Shown: in pieces, positions 61,964 to 64,000 of the stretch | How positions within the stretch are numbered: position 1 is the stretch's first letter | Layout: the number at the start of each line of letters is the position of its first letter | From: Pseudomonadota bacterium | GTDB lineage: Bacteria > Pseudomonadota > Gammaproteobacteria > Steroidobacterales > JBCBZW01 | Assembly: GCA_039193195.1 (NCBI GenBank) | Contig: JBCCWS010000024.1 | Location: 20,535 to 84,534, forward strand | Direction of reading: 5' to 3' | DNA: 64,000 nucleotides | The notes under the pieces: model-generated | Seen by the model: only the letters and a program-made list of their open reading frames with translations | Database searches by the model: none | Told to the model about the DNA's origin: nothing | Position numbers and translations under genes: made by a program

Positions 61964-63435
61964 TCGGTCGGATCCAACCAACGACGCTCGTCGCGGCCTA
62001 CGAGCAAGGCGGAATCGGTGGGTCCCCAGGTGCCGGCCGCGTATGGGACAACCGGTTGGCCGCGCTGCTCCCAGCCGTTGCGAACATCATCGATCCAGGC
62101 CCACGCGGACTCCACCTCCTCACGATGCATAAACAAGGCTTGATTGCCGCGCAGCACTTCCATCAACAGGCGCTCGTAGGCGTCGGGGTAACGCACGTGG
62201 AACTGCTCGGAGAAGGTCAGGTTCAAGGGCAAGGACCTTAGATTGAATCCTCCGGGACCTGGTTCCTTGGTCATGAGAGATAGGGTCACGCCCTCATCCG
62301 GCTGCAATCGTATCGTTAGCTGATTGGGCTCCGGGCGCCCGGTCTGCGGCGGGAAGATCGAGTGGGCGACGGGCGAGAACTGCACCACGATGTGGGAAGT
62401 CTTCATCGGCAGGCGCTTGCCCGTGCGCAGGTAGAAGGGCACGTCGGCCCAGCGCCAGTTGTCGATCATCGCCTTGATCGCGACGAAGGTCTCCGTGCTG
62501 CTGCTCTCGATGCCGGTCTCTTCGCCGTAGCCGGACACTGCCTCACCGTGGACCGCGCCACGCCGATACTGGCCACGTACGGTGCTCGCCTCCACATCGA
62601 GCTCGGTGATCGGACGCAAAGCGCGCAATACCTTGAGCTTCTCGCCGCGAATCTGCGCCGGATCCAGACCTGCTGGCGGCTCCATGGCCACCAGGCAAAG
62701 GAGCTGCAGCAGGTGGTTTTGCACCATATCGACCAGGGCACCTGTGCGATCGTAGAACTCACCGCGGGTGCCGACGCCGATGTCCTCTGCCACGGTGATC
62801 TCCACGTGATCCACCGTTCCTCGACGCCAGAGCGGTTCGAACAGCGAGTTGGAGAAGCGCAGGGCGAGCAGATTCTGCACCGACTCTTTACCCAAGTAGT
62901 GATCGATGCGGTAAACCTGATCTTCGCTGAATACGGCGCCAACGGCGCCGTTAACCGCGCGCGCCGACTCGAGGTCGCTACCGACGGGTTTCTCCAGCAC
63001 GATCCGGGTCTGTCCGTGCTGCAGCTCGTGGCGACCGAGTGCCGTGGCGATCGGGCCGAACAATTGCGGCGCAGTGGCGAGGTAGAAGACGCGCACCCGA
63101 TCGGTGTGTGCGCCGACCGCGCCCGCCAGCTCGCCCCAGCCATCTTCCTCGAGCACGTCGACCGCGTAGTAGCTAAGGCGCGAGGCAAAGCGCTGCCATA
63201 CGCTCTCGTCAAAATGCCCCTCCGGCAGGAATCGGCGAAGCGCCGATTGCACCGTCTCGATGAACGCCTCGTGACTCATCTCGCGCCTAGAAACGGCGAC
63301 GATGCGGCTGTCATCGGAGATCTGATCGTCGATGTCGCGATGGAACAGTGAGGGCAACAGCTTGCGCATCGCAAGGTCACCGGTGCCGCCGAAGATGACG
63401 AGGTCGAAGGGCTCGACAGGTACGAACTTAGCCAT
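61960..63435 (-). CDS. zwf: Glucose-6-phosphate 1-dehydrogenase
   Basis: A 491-residue enzyme. IFGGTGDLAMRKLLPSL is the cofactor loop and YRIDHYLGKESVQ the substrate-binding motif with catalytic His nearby. It oxidises glucose 6-phosphate and yields NAD(P)H, feeding pgl-edd-eda. First gene of the operon. A lipoprotein gene lies 34 bp upstream on the same strand, so a promoter may precede that gene or lie in its 3' end. Confidence 0.98.
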   Translation of the reverse strand: MAKFVPVEPFDLVIFGGTGDLAMRKLLPSLFHRDIDDQISDDSRIVAVSRREMSHEAFIETVQSALRRFLPEGHFDESVWQRFASRLSYYAVDVLEEDGWGELAGAVGAHTDRVRVFYLATAPQLFGPIATALGRHELQHGQTRIVLEKPVGSDLESARAVNGAVGAVFSEDQVYRIDHYLGKESVQNLLALRFSNSLFEPLWRRGTVDHVEITVAEDIGVGTRGEFYDRTGALVDMVQNHLLQLLCLVAMEPPAGLDPAQIRGEKLKVLRALRPITELDVEASTVRGQYRRGAVHGEAVSGYGEETGIESSSTETFVAIKAMIDNWRWADVPFYLRTGKRLPMKTSHIVVQFSPVAHSIFPPQTGRPEPNQLTIRLQPDEGVTLSLMTKEPGPGGFNLRSLPLNLTFSEQFHVRYPDAYERLLMEVLRGNQALFMHREEVESAWAWIDDVRNGWEQRGQPVVPYAAGTWGPTDSALLVGRDERRWLDPTE

Positions 63436-63469
63436 GGGAGCTCCGGATTAGGGTCAGGGTCGTCTCAAC

Positions 63470-63985
63470 TTATTGGTTGTCGGCAGTCGGCACGGTAATC
63501 GTAAAGGCACCGGCACGCTCGAAGCGCAAGGTCATCGCCAGGGGCGTTTCGGGCGCCAGATCACCGTTCAGCATCACGTGCGCGCCACCGCGCGCTAGGA
63601 CCAGGTCCGCGCCGTCGGCCAAGGCGAAACCCTCCGCCCGCGATCGCATGCGCGAGATGCCGTCGACTATCCGGGTCTCGTGGAGTGACGCCTCGATGGG
63701 CGCTGCGCCGCCCGCGGTCTCCACGCTCACCGCGAGCAGTTGATCGTCGTGGCCGCTGCGGTTGTGAACACTGAAGTAGGCGGCCCCCATGCTCATGGCA
63801 GGCATCGGTCGTAGCAGCGGCGCGCTGACCCACAGGCCGCTATCCCCCAACGCCTCGGCGCCTGGCGGAAGCGCAGAGGAGGCTGGCTCGTCGCCCGCTC
63901 TCGGCGAGCAGGCGGCACTGAGCAGGATCAGCAGGCAGGTGCAAAGAGCGCCTAGGAAACTGGAGTTGGGGCGTTGCGAGGGCAC
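63470..63985 (-). CDS. PCu(A)C-type copper chaperone lipoprotein
   Basis: A 171-residue periplasmic protein. A leader with LLILLSAACS gives a lipobox. GDSGLWVSAPLLRPMPAMSM starts the cupredoxin-like domain. The copper ligands fit the family pattern: His in LHETRIVDGISRM with the Met at its end, and His and Met in GGAHVMLNG. Such proteins deliver Cu(I) to cytochrome oxidase. GTG start. Co-transcription with zwf is possible but not implied by function. Confidence 0.88.
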   Translation of the reverse strand: MPSQRPNSSFLGALCTCLLILLSAACSPRAGDEPASSALPPGAEALGDSGLWVSAPLLRPMPAMSMGAAYFSVHNRSGHDDQLLAVSVETAGGAAPIEASLHETRIVDGISRMRSRAEGFALADGADLVLARGGAHVMLNGDLAPETPLAMTLRFERAGAFTITVPTADNQ

Positions 63986-64000
63986 TTGGGGGACGGCTCC

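Noticed and set aside
62362..63351. A 329-codon plus-strand ORF
   Set aside because: Shadow of zwf on the opposite strand, a common effect of GC-rich codon use.

Overview
The window is GC-rich and densely packed, with many ATGA-type start/stop overlaps. It reads as chromosome of a proteobacterium, most likely a marine or environmental gammaproteobacterium. Supporting housekeeping genes are aconitase A, pdxJ, a 93-residue PpiC-type parvulin, a YbdL/YafV-like aminotransferase-amidase pair and an Entner-Doudoroff operon in the order zwf-pgl-edd-eda. The taxonomic placement is inference. I saw no rRNA, tRNA, CRISPR array, insertion sequence or phage gene.

Layout. 1-4.4 kb: the 3' end of acnA, an HSDL2-like SDR, a YgjP-like metallopeptidase overlapping a VNG-repeat lipoprotein, pdxJ, and a small charged exported protein with a strong terminator. 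4.4-7.8 kb: a dipeptide/oligopeptide-type ABC binding protein with two permeases but no ATPase gene. 7.8-46.5 kb: a large accessory region that looks like an undescribed biosynthetic locus. 46.8-53.5 kb: a Tsp/Prc-like S41 protease translationally coupled to a NarL-type two-component system, then a TonB-dependent receptor with a 46-residue acidic insert. 53.6-58.5 kb: ATP-grasp protein, OsmC, PpiC, two membrane proteins and the YbdL/YafV pair. 58.7-64 kb: eda, edd, pgl, zwf and a PCu(A)C-type copper chaperone lipoprotein.

The biosynthetic region centres on two large iterative-type polyketide synthase proteins. One is KS-AT-ACP-KR-DH (31064-37537) and the other KS-AT-DH-phosphopantetheinyl transferase (26044-30954). 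Around them are a free acyl carrier protein, two free ketoreductase-like SDRs, an alpha/beta hydrolase, two Fe(II)/2-oxoglutarate dioxygenases (TauD and PhyH types), a methyltransferase, a secreted PHB-depolymerase-like esterase, and five sulfotransferases. Four of the sulfotransferases are paralogues sharing a G-HP-PE-NLF block and a C-terminal GY ending. They sit next to, or overlap, three paralogous leaderless beta-propeller proteins of unknown function. Three small low-complexity coiled-coil proteins share an LRER-type motif. A TPR protein and a PqqD-like/inactive-S2P-like/HlyD fusion complete the set.

My reading, as inference: the locus makes a sulfated, partly unsaturated, hydroxylated polyketide or lipid. 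The ACP is activated by the built-in PPTase, the chain is tailored by SDRs, dioxygenases and sulfotransferases and released by a free hydrolase, and the product is probably exported through the HlyD-type protein. The recurring sulfotransferase plus cytoplasmic beta-propeller pairing is the most novel-looking element.
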